Source: Silene conica (lineage: Eukaryota > Streptophyta > Magnoliopsida > Caryophyllales > Caryophyllaceae). Taken from it: a DNA stretch of 64,000 nt. How positions within the stretch are numbered: position 1 is the first letter of the stretch; every line of letters begins with the position of its first letter. The position numbers and the translations under genes were made by a program. The DNA lies in contig CM055316.2 in assembly GCA_029255685.2 (NCBI GenBank), positions 80,474,861-80,538,860 on the forward strand, in the 5' to 3' direction. A model generated the notes under the pieces. That model was not told where the DNA came from and did not search any database. It saw only the letters and a program-made list of their open reading frames with translations. Shown piece after piece: positions 16,206-28,162 of the stretch.

Positions 16206-17340
16206 TATTATATGCAGAAGACAATATGCATTCGGAAATAAGAGGGAAGTGTCGTGTTGACTGAAGAATTATTATATTATTATATGATTATATTATATGG
16301 AGAAGACCATATGCAAAAGGAAATAAGAGGGAAGTGCCGTGTTGACTGAAGCAATTTCTGATTTGATATTTTATATTATCAATTTGATTTCATATGCTTT
16401 CTAAAAGTTGTATATGGCGTATCAGCTATCTTTTAACCGTGAAGTTCACGGTTTTTTATTTATGGAGTGAAATCTTGTCATTCCATAGATTTAGGCCGTG
16501 AAATCTTGGAATTTATGGCGTATTTAGAATATACCATATCTTGTATACCATATACAATATCTTGAATATTATTAGACGTTAATTGAAATGGAATTAATTT
16601 GAGTCAAAGTAAAATGGAATATATGGAATGAAATCTTGTTAGAGAAAAAAGCATGATAAATTAGGAAACGTTTTGGCGTGAAATCTGTTAATTCCATAGA
16701 TTTAGGCCGTGAAATTATTATTCCATTATATCATTATTATACCATATCTTGAATGTTAATTGTATAATAGCTGTAGGATGAATCTAATTGGGATATATGG
16801 AATGAAATCTTGTTAGAGAAAAAAGCATGATAAATTAATATTAATTTTGGCCGTGAAATCTGTTAATCATATATTGAAGATCCATTTATACCATTATTTC
16901 ATATCTTGAATGTTATTGGACAATAGCTCTAGGGTGAATCTAATTGGACAATAGCTCTAGGATGCTTTACAACGCGACACGTAGGACAAAGCTTTTTTCT
17001 GGTGATGCCACGTCAGCAGCTTGGCTTCTGCATTAGATAAATATATGATGATAATTTAAAGAAATTTGGTGAAGCCACCTCATCAATATACTAAGGCCCA
17101 CCAATTTTTTTAACTTCATTTAATTAAACTACACTTTTTAAAATATGACTAATATTTATAAAATGTTTTATAAATTATTATTTTATCCGATTTTACAAAT
17201 AATTTATGTGAAAATTTAGTACACACTCTTTTTAAGATTTATTGATTTTATACCAAGTATATACATTAAATCTCGCTTATTAAACTTTTTCTTCACTTTT
17301 ACCCAAATTAGTAAGAAAATTAAATACTCTTATAACATTA

Positions 17341-19840
17341 CTAGTTTAGTACCCGTGCAAAAATGCACGGGCATATGTAGATAATATTTGTAATTAAGTT
17401 TTAAACCCATATACTATACCATGATATTAGTCGAAATGTAAAACCTTTTATATAAACAATATTACATAGAAATATGTATTCCGAAATCAACCTTAATGAA
17501 TGGATAAAAAAAATTATTACTTACTCCATTGCCAATTAGCTATTTTTATAGTTTAGAACAAATGATTCTTTCTAATCATTATAATAATCAAACTATTTAA
17601 ATAATCTATTTTTTTGTTTTTTATTACAACAATATCGTCATTCAAGATACTCCCTTATCGCGTATGGATCACGAACGAACTCTATCAGTTGGGTAGCATG
17701 TATTAAATACACTACACCAAAGCTAAAAAGTTGGGAAAAATTTATGATTAGTTTTCACAAAATACTAATGTAAATTGAATATGATTAAAATATTATTTTT
17801 AAAATAATTTACCTTTTGTTTTAAAAAAATTAATTAAAAAAACGTTAGAATTTTTCTTGACCCGTATTCAAAACATAAACTAACCCATAACCCGTATGAG
17901 CCGACCCGTATAAAAAGAATTTTATGTAACATGCGATACTTTTTACGCAAAACTATTATTATTTTAACAGCCCTTAATATATCATAAAGTACGAAAAATT
18001 AAATTACCATTCAATATATTGTGTAATACTCTATACTTTTACGTGAAACAAATTTTTAAATATAAATCAATTTGAGTAGAGATAGAATATAATTTACAAA
18101 TTAATTTATATATGCATGCATCATTTGGTCTTTACAAAGATATATTTATTTATTAGAATTGGGTTATTATATCTTAAATATGGGATTTAAATATTTAGCT
18201 TTGCTCTATAACATTTCTTATAAAATATATAAATAGTTATATTAAGAATTCATATATTTAACAGTCAGGCAATATGTTAAATGTGGGATATAAATATTTA
18301 ACTTTGCTCTATAATATTTCTTAATAATTATATTAAGAGCTCATATAAATTAAATAGAACAAATACTCGTAATATAATGTTAAATATATGAACATTTAAT
18401 ATAATGTTAAATATATTTTATCAGTCATGCAACATAATTTAAAAATTAAAATATATAATTAAGATGTAATAATTTAACTTCTCACCTTCTTAATTTTACT
18501 ATACAAAATTTCTTTTTGTGTTCATTTTTTAGAATATATATCATTTAAATGCTACTATATAATACTTATTTGAGAAAAATTTATAAATGAAATGTTAACA
18601 AAATATATTCCTGTGCAACTTTGCTAATTACTAAAGTTGATTATTAATTTTATGAGTATATAAAATTTAAAATATAAATCTCCATGTGAGTAGAGATGAG
18701 CAAAAAATAGTATATGGAAATATTGTCAAATAAAAGAGATAATAAGAGAATAATTTGGGTAAGTTTTTAATGTAATATAAGCATGGTAGAGGAATATTTT
18801 AAGAAGATATTGTACATATACATATTACTCAAGTAAAAGATACGCAGTATAATTTTAGTATTTTAAGATTTGAGCGGGAAAATTTTTAACGTGAGAGCGA
18901 CATGTGTCCATCTTAATGCATAGCGGTTCTTCTTTTATACTTATATATAGATATATAGATTTGAGTAGAGATAGAATATAATTTACAAATTAATTTATAT
19001 ATGCATGCATCATTTGGTCTTTACAAAGATATATTTATTTATTAGAATTGGGTTATTATATCTTAAATATGAGATTTAAATATTTAGCTTTGCTCTATAA
19101 CATTTCTTATAAAATATATAAATAGTTATATTAAGAATTCATATATTTAACAGTCAGGCAATATGTTAAATATGGGATATAAATATTTAACTTTGCTCTA
19201 TAATATTTCTTAATAATTATATTAAGAGCTCATATAAATTAAATAGAACAAATACTCGTAATATAATGTTAAATATATGAACATTTAATATAATGTTAAA
19301 TATATTTTATCAGTCATGCAACATAATTTAAAAATTAAAATATATAATTAAGATGTAATAATTTAACTTCGCACCTTCTTAATTTTACTATACAAAATTT
19401 CTTTTTGTGTTTATTTTATAGAATATATATCATTTAAATGCTACTATATAATACTTATTTGAGAAAAATTTATAAATGAAATGTTAACAAAATATATTCC
19501 TGTGCAACTTTGCTAATTACTAAAGTTGATTATTAATTTTATGAGTATATAAAATTTAAAATATAAATCTCCATGTGAGTAGAGATGAGCAAAAAATTGT
19601 ATATGGAAATATTGTCAAATAAAAGAGATAATAAGAGAATAATTTGGGTAAGTTTTTAATGTAATATAAGCATGGTAGAGGAATATTTTAAGAAGATATT
19701 GTACATATACATATTACTCAAGTAAAAGATACGCAGTATAATTTTAGTATTTTAAGATTTGAGCGGGAAAATTTTTAACGTGAGAGCGACATGTGTCCAT
19801 CTTAATGCATAGCGGTTCTTCTTTTATACTTATATATAGA
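17341..19840 (-). mobile_element. Helitron 2 with duplicated 5' half
   Basis: The minus-strand 3' terminus is hairpin CCCGTGCA/TGCACGGG (17352-17371), then CTAG at 17344-17341, then T. The 5' terminus reads TCTATATATAAGTATAAAAG preceded by A, and it occurs twice (5' base at 18951 and 19840) because the last 889 bp are tandemly duplicated. No coding sequence was recognised, so it is a non-autonomous element. Confidence 0.7.
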
Positions 19841-19848
19841 TATACTAG
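18071..19848. repeat. 889-bp recent direct tandem duplication
   Basis: 18071-18959 and 18960-19848 are direct repeats that differ at only a handful of positions (for example TGTGGGAT/TATGGGAT and TCTCACC/TCGCACC). Each copy ends with the Helitron 5' terminus. The near identity points to a recent event. Confidence 0.9.
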
Positions 19849-20334
19849 TGTAACACCCGTGAAAAATCACGGGGTTGTGTACACTTACTTTTAAAGATGA
19901 CAAAGGCAAATTCATTTCATTATATAACAATGATGGAAATTGATTTATTCGAACAAATTGATTTTTAACTGGGTTGTTTTGCATATAAGATATGTTCGGT
20001 CAAAAGGTGAATTTCCTGGTACACTAATTTTCAAATATCTGTTACCGACCAATGATGGAAATATTTGGATTAATTATGATAACATGAATGAATAAGATAT
20101 ATAAGAAAAAACAATAAACGATTAAAAAAAAGATTAAATAATTAATAATGATTAATTTGGAAAGTTATTGTATTTGCTGAATTGGTGACAGAACTTAAGT
20201 TGACGGACAAATAGGATGAATAAAATAACTAATCAGGTAGAAATCTAAATTAAATGGGTGTATTAAAATTCGATAATCTAGGACAAAAATTACAGTTTCT
20301 CGAAAACTTTCTTGTAAACAACATTCGTTGATGT

Positions 20335-20590
20335 AAAAAATATGGACTAATAAAATAAAAAATTACCTTGACATAATAATTAATGAAAGATGGAGATATA
20401 ATAATTAATGAGAAAAATCAATTACTGGATGATGGATAAAGATGAGTTAGAAAAATAGGGAAGAAGTTACATAAAAAAGGAAAATGGAGAAAAATGAGAT
20501 TACAGACTTTTTTTTCAAAAATAATTAAGAAAAAGACTAAAATAACCCCGATATACAATAGCATTGTACATCTGGTGGTATAGTCCAGGA
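20335..20590 (-). repeat. MULE-like terminal sequence, copy 1
   Basis: The reverse complement of this block matches 52583-52857 over its length: TCCTGGACTATACCACCAGA at the outer end, then the palindromic GTACAAT/ATTGTAC region and a GTAATTTTTTATTTTATTAG inner end. The long shared terminus, and the presence of a FAR1-like exon inside the second copy, suggest a Mutator-like element end. The target duplication was not resolved. Confidence 0.5.
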
Positions 20591-20791
20591 ACTGTATAAT
20601 TAGGATATTATGTTATCTTAATTCAGATTCAGAAATATTAACAATCATTAACATAATTTCAGCTATGGAATATATTATATCATATTATATACCACATTTT
20701 CCAAAATACCATAGGAGCTATATTATATTCCTCGTAATGCCACATTAATATATTTGTCAATCATCATGGATCACTAAGAAAGTAATTGATA

Positions 20792-21048
20792 CTCCCTCCA
20801 TTCTTTTTATATCACCCCATTTCTTTATACACGTTTGTCAATACTCATTTTGTTTCGATTATAACTTTAGCTACATACTACTAAAAATTATAAAATTTTG
20901 ATATTCTTAATCCTCTTATCAAGACAAATTAAAAAAGATCTAACATGAATATATTTTCGTGAACGGATTGAGAGAAAACTGACGTTGAATACCCGATTGT
21001 GAATAGTGTCCAAAAGGGGAATGGGTGATATAAAAAGAATGGAGGGAG
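20792..21048. mobile_element. Stowaway MITE (Tc1/mariner type)
   Basis: The 257-bp element starts CTCCCTCCATTC and ends with its complement GAATGGAGGGAG. The inverted repeats extend about 27 bp (to ATATCACCC/GGGTGATAT) and are nearly perfect. TA flanks both sides (20790-20791 and 21049-21050). Confidence 0.93.
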
Positions 21049-22670
21049 TATCGCTTAAATAAAATAAAATTATTTACAATGCATGGCTCACGATAGTTTG
21101 ACAGTGGTATTAGACATGCATTCTGTTCTATTTGGTAAATCTAATTGAAAATTGTAGTTGAAAATTGAGATATTAACTCAAATCTAATAAGCTAGAAAAA
21201 TAATAGACATATTTGGTGTACCCGTCATTAAATCTGTCATATTTTGTACCCGTCATTAAATAATACGATTATGTATCATACGAAATCTTTCTATATATTC
21301 TCTAAATAATTAATATTCTCTAAATAATGGTTTAGAGAATATAAAAGGCAAATTAGAAAATCTGACTTGTTTTACGTTGTCTTTTTTGATAGATAAAACA
21401 CGTTTTTTAAATCAATTAGGAAATCTGACTTGTCAAATTTCAAAGTATTATATTTTTCGGAAAAATTGTTTTGTGAGGGTGAATGTGAGGGCGTCATATT
21501 TTTAATAAAATTTAAATTAACCCAATTTAATAAGGTATTGTTACAATCTTAAATTAACCCGTCATATTTTGTACGAATTTGAAACTATGTGGCAAAATAA
21601 GTTAATGGTGAAAAATAGAGGATTCGATAAAAAGTACTTTATATTTGCAAACCATTAAAGGCAACTTTATTAGTTCACAAAGTAATTATCTTCAATGATT
21701 CTCGAACTTTATATTCACCTAATTAACCCCTAATTATGCTCAATGATATTCTTAATTTATATTTTCAGACCATTAAAGACAACTTTATTTATTATATTCT
21801 CTAAATAATTCGAGAATTATTTTGTGAGTCGGATTCTTGAAATTTCAAATTTAATTTGGTATGAAAACGTTACATCATTACAACCCATTAACTGAAAATA
21901 TGGGTGCAAATTCCATATTTAATAATGGATGACTTGTCAAGAATGATTTGTCAAAATTGTAAGGATTTAATTGGCTGATGAAAACTTGTTTTGTGTGGGT
22001 GAATGTGAGGGTGTGTAAGGCCTAATGCTGTAACCAGTTACCACATAGTACCATATATTCATAATTCGAAGATTCTTTTATAGTAATAATGATGATAGGT
22101 AGGGAATTATGGTAAACAACCGTGATTGGTAGAGACTATATATGGAATATTTAGGATTTGTTATCAGTATAATCTGATTGGTTGTTATTACTATAATATT
22201 ATAATATTTATAATATTTAGGGAATCTCGGTATAATATTTAGGGAATCTTGGAATGATTATAATAATAATAATAATAATAATAAAAATAATATAATATTA
22301 TAATAAATAAAAATATATGATTTAGCATAAATTGAGGGTTCTTATTGGTCTACGAAACTGATTTTTGTGAGAGTGAATGTGAGTGAGCGAAAGAGTGAAC
22401 GGTAGAATATTAGCGCGCCACGTATGCAGTTATACATTCTTCTTTTATAGTAATAATGATAGATAGATAACTAATATCCACCTATTATTGAAGCACGATC
22501 TAATAGTAAATTGGTGTGACGGATACCGTTTTCTCTCACAAAATACCCATTTTTTCTCTCTCTCCAACACTATTCATGTGGTCCCCTTTCTCCACTAACT
22601 CATTTTATATCCATTTTATCTCACAAAATATCCGTCACAAATGGTGACCCGTCGCAAGCAAGACTTACTA

Positions 22671-22786
22671 TTTTACACAAATTCTTATTTGCAACGGCGC
22701 TATCCGTCGCAATTTTGTGAGAGAAAACGGTATCTGTCACAAGCTTGCGACGGATAGCGCCGTTGCAAATAAGAATTTGTGTAAAA
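22671..22786. repeat. Perfect 42-bp inverted repeat (foldback)
   Basis: Arms 22671-22712 and 22745-22786 are exact reverse complements around a 32-bp loop. The arms contain CAACGGCGCTATCCGTCGC. The surrounding 22500-22670 has further CTCACAAAATATCCGTCAC pieces of the same foldback family, and related pieces occur at 23825-23965, 40970 and 58950. Confidence 0.9.
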
Positions 22787-23146
22787 AAAATATAAAATGA
22801 TGCATTAATAAGGTGACTTCACCGAAATTCATTAAATATTTATGTATTAATATAAATAAGATTATTATTAGGATTGTTTTTGTTTTTCAATAAATCACAT
22901 GACTATTTTTTTGTATTGTTGTTTACCGATTTAATTATCGAACGAATAAATATTTGCGTTTCATTAGTTGTGTTATTATTACGTACTAATTCTGATTTAT
23001 TTCGTAAACAATAATTTATACGTAAACGATTATATTTATAACGTCTAACTTATATATTATATATTAAAATATATTGTCGATGTCGATTTATACATAATTA
23101 TTAAATAATGAATTATGACTAACAATCAATATTACAATAAATAATA

Positions 23147-23441
23147 CTCCCTCCTATTCCTGATAACTGTCACGTTTGGGGTTGGGTACGAAAATTAAGG
23201 AATTCATTTGTTTAATGTAAAGTAATGTGTGGGATGAGAAGATTTGGGAGAGGGAATGTATTATTGATTATTATTATCAGTAGAGGTGATTAAAATAAGT
23301 AGTGTTGTGGGGTAAAGTGTGGTATTATTGTGGGTTAAAGTGAATAAAATAAGTATTAACAATGTCCCAAAATGGAATATGAGACATTTACGTGACTAGA
23401 CGAAAACGGAAAGTGGGACAGTTATCCAGAATATGAGGGAG
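23147..23441. mobile_element. Stowaway MITE (Tc1/mariner type)
   Basis: The left end CTCCCTCCTATTCCTGATAA and the right end TTATCCAGAATATGAGGGAG are imperfect inverted repeats about 25 bp long. TA is present on both sides (23145-23146 and 23442-23443). Length is 295 bp; no coding sequence. Confidence 0.9.
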
Positions 23442-23996
23442 TATATAATTATAATAAATACTAAACAAAATTACAGTAATTGATAAAAAAATGTAACAAA
23501 ATACAGAAAATGATAAAAACACGTGTTATTAAAATAATTTTAATGTATAATTTTATGACAGTACTAAATTAAAATACAGAAATGTATAATTTTTATCATT
23601 TTCTGTAACAAAATACAGAAAATGATAAAAACACGATCGAAATTTCATGTATAATTTTATGACAATACTAAATTAAAATACCAATAAGAATATATTAAAA
23701 TAACAATAACGTCAAAAAAAAAACTTACAATGTCAATGATATTACAAAAATCTTAATCAATTATAGCATATAGCCTAAAATTTCATTATCAAAAATATAT
23801 TCGAATTATTAATAGACGGGTCTTCATTTATGACGGATATTTTGTGAGATAAAATAGATAGAAAATGAGTTAGTGGAGAAAGGAGACCACGTGGGAGAGA
23901 GAAAAAGTGGATATTTTGTGAGATAAAATAGTACCCGTCGCAAGTTTGCGACGAATATACCCGTCACAAATGAGAATTTGTGTATTATTAAAACGA

Positions 23997-24027
23997 CCCC
24001 GTGCATTTTTGCACGGGGTAAAACTAG
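23997..24027 (+). mobile_element. Helitron 3' terminus, plus strand
   Basis: The hairpin CCCCGTGCA/TGCACGGGG (23997-24018) is followed by TAAAA and CTAG at 24024-24027, then T. This is the same terminus as in Helitrons 1-3 but in the opposite orientation. The 5' end of this element was not identified; it should lie to the left. Confidence 0.7.
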
Positions 24028-24299
24028 TAGTTCGTGAATTCGGAACCCTACACATCTATTAATTACTCTGGCCACCTACGAACATTAACATACAAATGTT
24101 CAAACAACAAAATTAGAACCACAAATATTATGAAAGATTGAAATCGTTACAAAATAAGGTGCTATCACATATACTCCCTAGTTCCTATTATTTATCTATG
24201 CACCGAGAGAGATGAATGAATTAAAATTACCTTTATAAGAAATTGTAAAACATTGTGACCCTATAAACCAATGACTCACTAAGCTATCAATCTTGCGTC

Positions 24300-25314
24300 G
24301 TTCTCTTACCCCTACTAATATTAGGAAAACCATTAATTAGAACTTCAAATAACAAATAGGATAAGGTATGCATGCCATACAGAGAATGAGGTCTTAATCT
24401 GAAACAATCCAAAGTCTGGAATGCTGCTGCTATTGCTAAGTTGACAGTATGGGTGACTAGTAATGCAACAAGGCTATGGGTGCAGTGGGTGCACCATGTA
24501 TATCTGAAAGGCAAGTCTTGGCAGGAATATAATCCTCCCCCTGACTCCAACTGGTACTGGAAGAAGGTTTGCAACTCTAGGGTGAAACTGCAGCAAGGTT
24601 ATGAAGCAGGTGCTTGGAATTGGTCTGGTGTGAATGGTTATACAATTGCCAAAGGATATCAATGGCTGAGGAGGAAGGCTGAACTGGTAGAGTGGCACAA
24701 ATTGGTTTGGAATAGGTGGACAATACCTAAACACAAACTGGTTGCTTAGATGTATTATCATCAGGCTATGAATACTAAGTACAAGCTTAAGTCCATTAAT
24801 ATCATATCTGAAGATCTGTGTTGTATCTGTGCTGCCGCATCAGAACAACTTCAGCATTTGTTTTGTGAATGTCCATACAGCAGCACGATTTTGAAGGGGA
24901 TTCAGGAATGGTTGCAGTTCAGAATAGATGATAGTATCAGCATTCATAGAAGGTTGAGGCTCAGAGGAACTAAGATGCAACGAGCAGTGAGGAATGGAGC
25001 TTTGAATGCACTAGTGTATCATGTATGGTACCAAAGAAACAAAAGTCGATGTGAGCAACAGTTGATTAGGCCTAATGTTGTTTTAGGAATGCTTAAGCAG
25101 GAACTGATTTCTATGTTTAAGAGCAGAATGCCTTGTAATCTTAGCACTCATGATCAGTCCTTTCTCCAAGGTCTTTTCTAGGTGCCTCTTGTAATCTTTC
25201 TTGGTTAATATACTTACCCTTTACCAAAAAAAAAAAAAAAATTAGACAAGTTCTCTTACCCCTACTAATATTAGGAAAACCATTAATTAGAACTTCAAAT
25301 AACAAATAGGATAA
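24300..25314 (+). mobile_element. 5'-truncated LINE with 65-bp flanking duplication
   Basis: A LINE 3' end at 24365-25249 lies between identical 65-bp direct repeats (24300-24364 and 25250-25314). The coding remnant is followed by a 3' tail ending in an A run (25226-25241). The direct repeats look like an exceptionally long target-site duplication. A short ATTAGACAA lies between the A run and the second repeat and recurs just after it. Confidence 0.8.
24390..25181 (+). pseudogene. LINE reverse transcriptase C-terminal (zf-RVT) remnant
   Basis: The plus-strand frame encodes the last part of an L1-type ORF2: WVQWVHHVYLKGKSW, WKKVCNSR, a W-x-W-x3-NG-Y-T-I block, then WTIPKHKLVA. A TAG at 24747-24749 sits where a tryptophan is usual, and the frame continues with the zinc-binding cluster CCICAAASEQLQHLFCECPYS. 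Everything upstream (endonuclease, RT core) is missing. It is non-functional. Confidence 0.85.
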
Positions 25315-25420
25315 TAAATTAGACAAATTACATAATTAAACTTGCGAATATTTATAAATTACAATGTGTATAGTTATATGAGTGCATCACAATCATAATC
25401 ATAATCATAATCATAGTAGT

Positions 25421-25676
25421 CGTTTGGTTGATCAAGGAACTTAATTTGCGTAGGAACTTCAATTTCATAGGAATTAAGTTCCAGCATCCAATTCGGGTGA
25501 ATTTGACAAAGGTGTTTGGTTGCCCATGTAGGAATTAAATTCCATGGGAATTTCCAATGACCAAGGGAGGGGTAGGTAAGCCAATTCCTACATCATGTAG
25601 GCATTAGAAGTGACATATTTTTGTAAATCATGTGATTTTGCAATTCATGTGTTTTTAAGGTGTCAACCAAACAACC
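25421..25676. mobile_element. Possible MITE with GTTTGGTT ends
   Basis: The stretch begins CGTTTGGTTGA and ends TCAACCAAACAA, with internal repeats of AATTCCTACAT and GGAATTAA motifs. A similarly built stretch lies at 52265-52500. A target duplication could not be fixed. The remaining 25315-25420 and 25677-25919 are AT-rich with no gene. Confidence 0.4.
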
Positions 25677-26922
25677 CCATATAATAAGCAATTAAAACAA
25701 ACAATATAAGTGGTTAATAAAAAATGATGATTGAATTATATGAATATGAAATAGAACGCAAGAAACTTCTCTTATATACAATACAAATTAGAGTATTTTA
25801 AGTCTACTACAAATTCCATAATAAGATTAAAAATTAATTTTTATTATCTTTTTGAATATTTTATAATAGAAGACACAACTCATATGATATACGGTATATC
25901 TCATTGATAAATTTTGATTTCAATAAGCAGGGGCGGATCCATAGGGGGTGATGGGGGTGACCCCTTGATACGAAAAAATTAGTGGTCGTTATTACACTAA
26001 TTATCTCGCCAAACAATTTATAAAACCTAAACTAGACTCGACTATACTCGAAATAAAAGTAGTAAAGTGCAAGTTAAGGGTCGAACCCAAGAGAAAGGAA
26101 ATAACTAAAAACTTGCTTACACACGACTAAACAAAGATTTAAAGACAACTTAATGATGTTAAGAGACTAAAGATAAAAGACTTATCAACAAACTATGGAT
26201 AATAACATAAATGCAAAGATTCAATGATTTGGGAAAGCATTCATAAAGACAATAAAAGAGCAATAAATGAGAAATGATTTGGGCTTGGCAATAACACAAA
26301 AACACGTAGTATGCGATAATCAATAAGAGAGAAAAACTTGGTGTAACCGTCACAAAGTCACCCGACAAAGACTTGCTCGACTCTAACAACCCCTTAAACT
26401 ATCCAACCCTAACCAACATCTAATGAAAGCGAACCGCACAACTAAACCGTGTATGTAATTCCGTTAATCCCAAAAGATGTGATGTAGAAACTAAACTCAC
26501 TAATCATTAAACCATGAAAGCAAGGAAAGTTATGTAATTTCCTACTCATACATATGTCTCATCTAAGCCAACTCAACATACATACAAGTTTGCTTCAATT
26601 AACATCAAGTAAACTAAACCGATTACTTAACATATGCGAAAACTAAGCAACTAAGATGTAAGGGTGATCAATCCACACAAATAATTACTTAGAATGTAAA
26701 AGATAAACTAAGGAAACAACATTAGATAAAAAGAAAGGGTTATTTGAGTCTTACAAAGTCAAAGTCGGAGACTTTGATCGGAATCACACCAAGAGTAAAG
26801 GAGATTAGCTCCTCATTTGCATAATTACAAGCTTTAAATTAGGGAAAGATTACAATTAATTTGAGAGTAAAAGTTCTTGTTCTAAAGATGAGATGATAGA
26901 TTAAAAACATTCAGAACTTGAG

Positions 26923-26930
26923 TATTTATA
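26923..26930 (-). promoter_or_regulatory. Athila LTR TATA box (3' LTR copy)
   Basis: TATAAATA on the minus strand in the context CCCATATAAATACTC. It has the same position in the 5' LTR (38198-38205), where it would drive the genomic RNA. Confidence 0.75.
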
Positions 26931-26996
26931 TGGGTGCACAAAACCCTAGGACGATTCTTCCAAAAGCTGAAATTATCGCAACAAAACAGCCGAAAC

Positions 26997-27103
26997 CGCA
27001 GGCTGCGTCACAAACCGCAGGCCTGCGTAAAGCCGCGCAGGCTGCCAAAAATCACGCAGGCTGCGCCTGTGCCCGCAGGCTGCTCCTCCTGTCGCAGGCT
27101 GCG
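26997..27103. repeat. Six-copy CGCAG-N-CTGCG palindrome array (3' LTR)
   Basis: Motif starts are 26997, 27016, 27036, 27055, 27074 and 27093, giving spacings of 19, 20, 19, 19 and 19 bp. Copy 2 is the 12-bp variant CGCAGGCCTGCG; copies 3 and 5 each lose the last base match. The 8-9 bp spacers are not conserved. Confidence 0.95.
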
Positions 27104-27385
27104 TTTATGGCTGGAAAACTTATTTTCTTTGATCAAAACTTCAGCTCTTCAAGGCTTCCCAAGCAAGAATCGGATGATGATGAGGTTCGTGTGCTACCCT
27201 TGGACCGATGAGTGAAATCCCTTGATCTCGAACATAAAGATTTACAAGAAAGTAGGGTAAAAATGCCACAAAACCACAACATGAACAAATATCGAATCCT
27301 TGACAAAACGACATTAACGACCCGTAGTAAAAGATTAGATTGTGATAAAGTCACAATCTAAGACCGACACAAATCTCTACTATCA

Positions 27386-27401
27386 AATACCCCCACACTT
27401 A
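27386..27401 (-). promoter_or_regulatory. Polypurine tract before the 3' LTR
   Basis: The minus strand reads AAGTGTGGGGGTATT directly before the TGATAG start of the 3' LTR. It would prime plus-strand DNA synthesis. A second, longer G run (AAGTGTGGGGGGGG) lies at the complement of 28257-28271. Confidence 0.8.
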
Positions 27402-27998
27402 ACTTTTGCTAGTCCCGAGCAAAACCCGAGACAAGCTTTTCCGAAAGTCACGAAAAAGTGTGGTGCATTGACCTCTCTTCCCTTACTACACCCTTCTTAT
27501 ATCTCCCTCGACAAGAAAGAACGCCGATTAAAACGAAAAAGAACAAAAAGAACTAGACATCAAAAGTTTAACAAACACTCTTCCCTCGCACACCCTCCTT
27601 ATAACTCCCTCTACACAAGACTCAACAAGACTCCAACTCCGAAACCGACACTTCCACCCTTCTTATAACTCCCTATCAAGAAATGACCACCTTCACCTCA
27701 TCCCGAGGTGATAGCGAGGTGGCCTCAACATCCATCAAGATCAACAAAATTCCCACTTATGACACCCCCTTATCGCTCCATAAGATGTAAACCATGATAC
27801 TTGGTTGCCCCCAAACACCTAAACATTGACAAGCCAAGCATCACAAGTGAAAACCACCGATTTAAAAACAAAATTTGTGACATAAAGAGAAATTAAACCT
27901 ATTTCTAACCTCCTTCCAAAACCCTCCTTATCGCTCCCTTCTTATCCCTCCATTTTTGTTTTGACCTTTTCTATTTTTTCTCTTTTCTCTCATTTTGC

Positions 27999-28162
27999 CT
28001 AAGGTGCCCTTTCGGGTTTTCACCTTAGCTTTTCCTTTCCTCTCATGGTGGCTCGCAACTCGATTTTTCTTTTTGCCCGGAACGCCCTTTCGGGTTTTCA
28101 TTCCGTCCTCGGCCACCCTCCCAATTTTGCCTAGGCGCCCACCCTTGTGGGTTTTCACCTAG
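27999..28162. repeat. Three related hairpins with covarying stems
   Basis: Hairpin 1: CTAAGGTG (27999-28006) pairs with CACCTTAG (28021-28028). Hairpin 2: CGGAA (28078-28082) pairs with TTCCG (28101-28105). Hairpin 3: CTAGG (28131-28135) pairs with CCTAG (28158-28162). All share an inner CCC/GGG stem (extended to CCCAC/GTGGG in the third) and a TTTT bulge before CA. Outer stems change in sequence but keep pairing. They lie between ORF-1 and the PPT. Confidence 0.75.

Larger units (their letters stand above)
14237..17037 (-). mobile_element. Helitron 1 with RPA-like cargo
   Basis: Read on the minus strand, the 3' end is a hairpin (ACCCGTGA/TCACGGGT, 14247-14265) followed by CTAG at 14240-14237 and then a T, the classic Helitron CTRR terminus. 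A candidate 5' end TCTAATGC preceded by A lies at 17037. The insertion thus has A before and T after, as expected. The interior holds a three-copy 192-bp tandem repeat and an RPA-like pseudogene. The 3' end is well supported; the 5' end is an inference from motif and spacing. Confidence 0.65.
19845..22467 (-). mobile_element. Helitron 3
   Basis: The minus-strand 3' end is hairpin CCCGTGA/TCACGGG (19856-19873), then CTAG at 19848-19845, then T. A likely 5' end TCTATCTATCATTATTAC lies at about 22467, with an AAAGAAGAA block as in Helitron 2. The element is non-autonomous and AT-rich. It contains a Stowaway MITE (20792) and a copy of the MULE-like end (20335-20590). The exact 5' base is uncertain by a few nucleotides. 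Confidence 0.6.
25966..27385 (-). repeat. Athila 3' LTR
   Basis: A 1,420-bp LTR with TG...CA ends (TGATAGTAGAG to TTTTTCGTATCA, minus strand). The TATA box TATAAATA is the complement of 26923-26930. The palindrome array at 26997-27103 lies 67-173 bp upstream of it, within U3. Confidence 0.95.

Noticed and set aside
26997..27103. CRISPR-like array
   Set aside because: Repeats with spacers are present, but units are 11-bp palindromes with 8-9 bp spacers in a plant LTR; there are no cas genes and the scale is wrong.
26918..27211. Small plus-strand frames over the palindrome array in the LTRs
   Set aside because: They are identical in both LTRs only because the LTRs are; they are antisense to the element and lack any coding signature.
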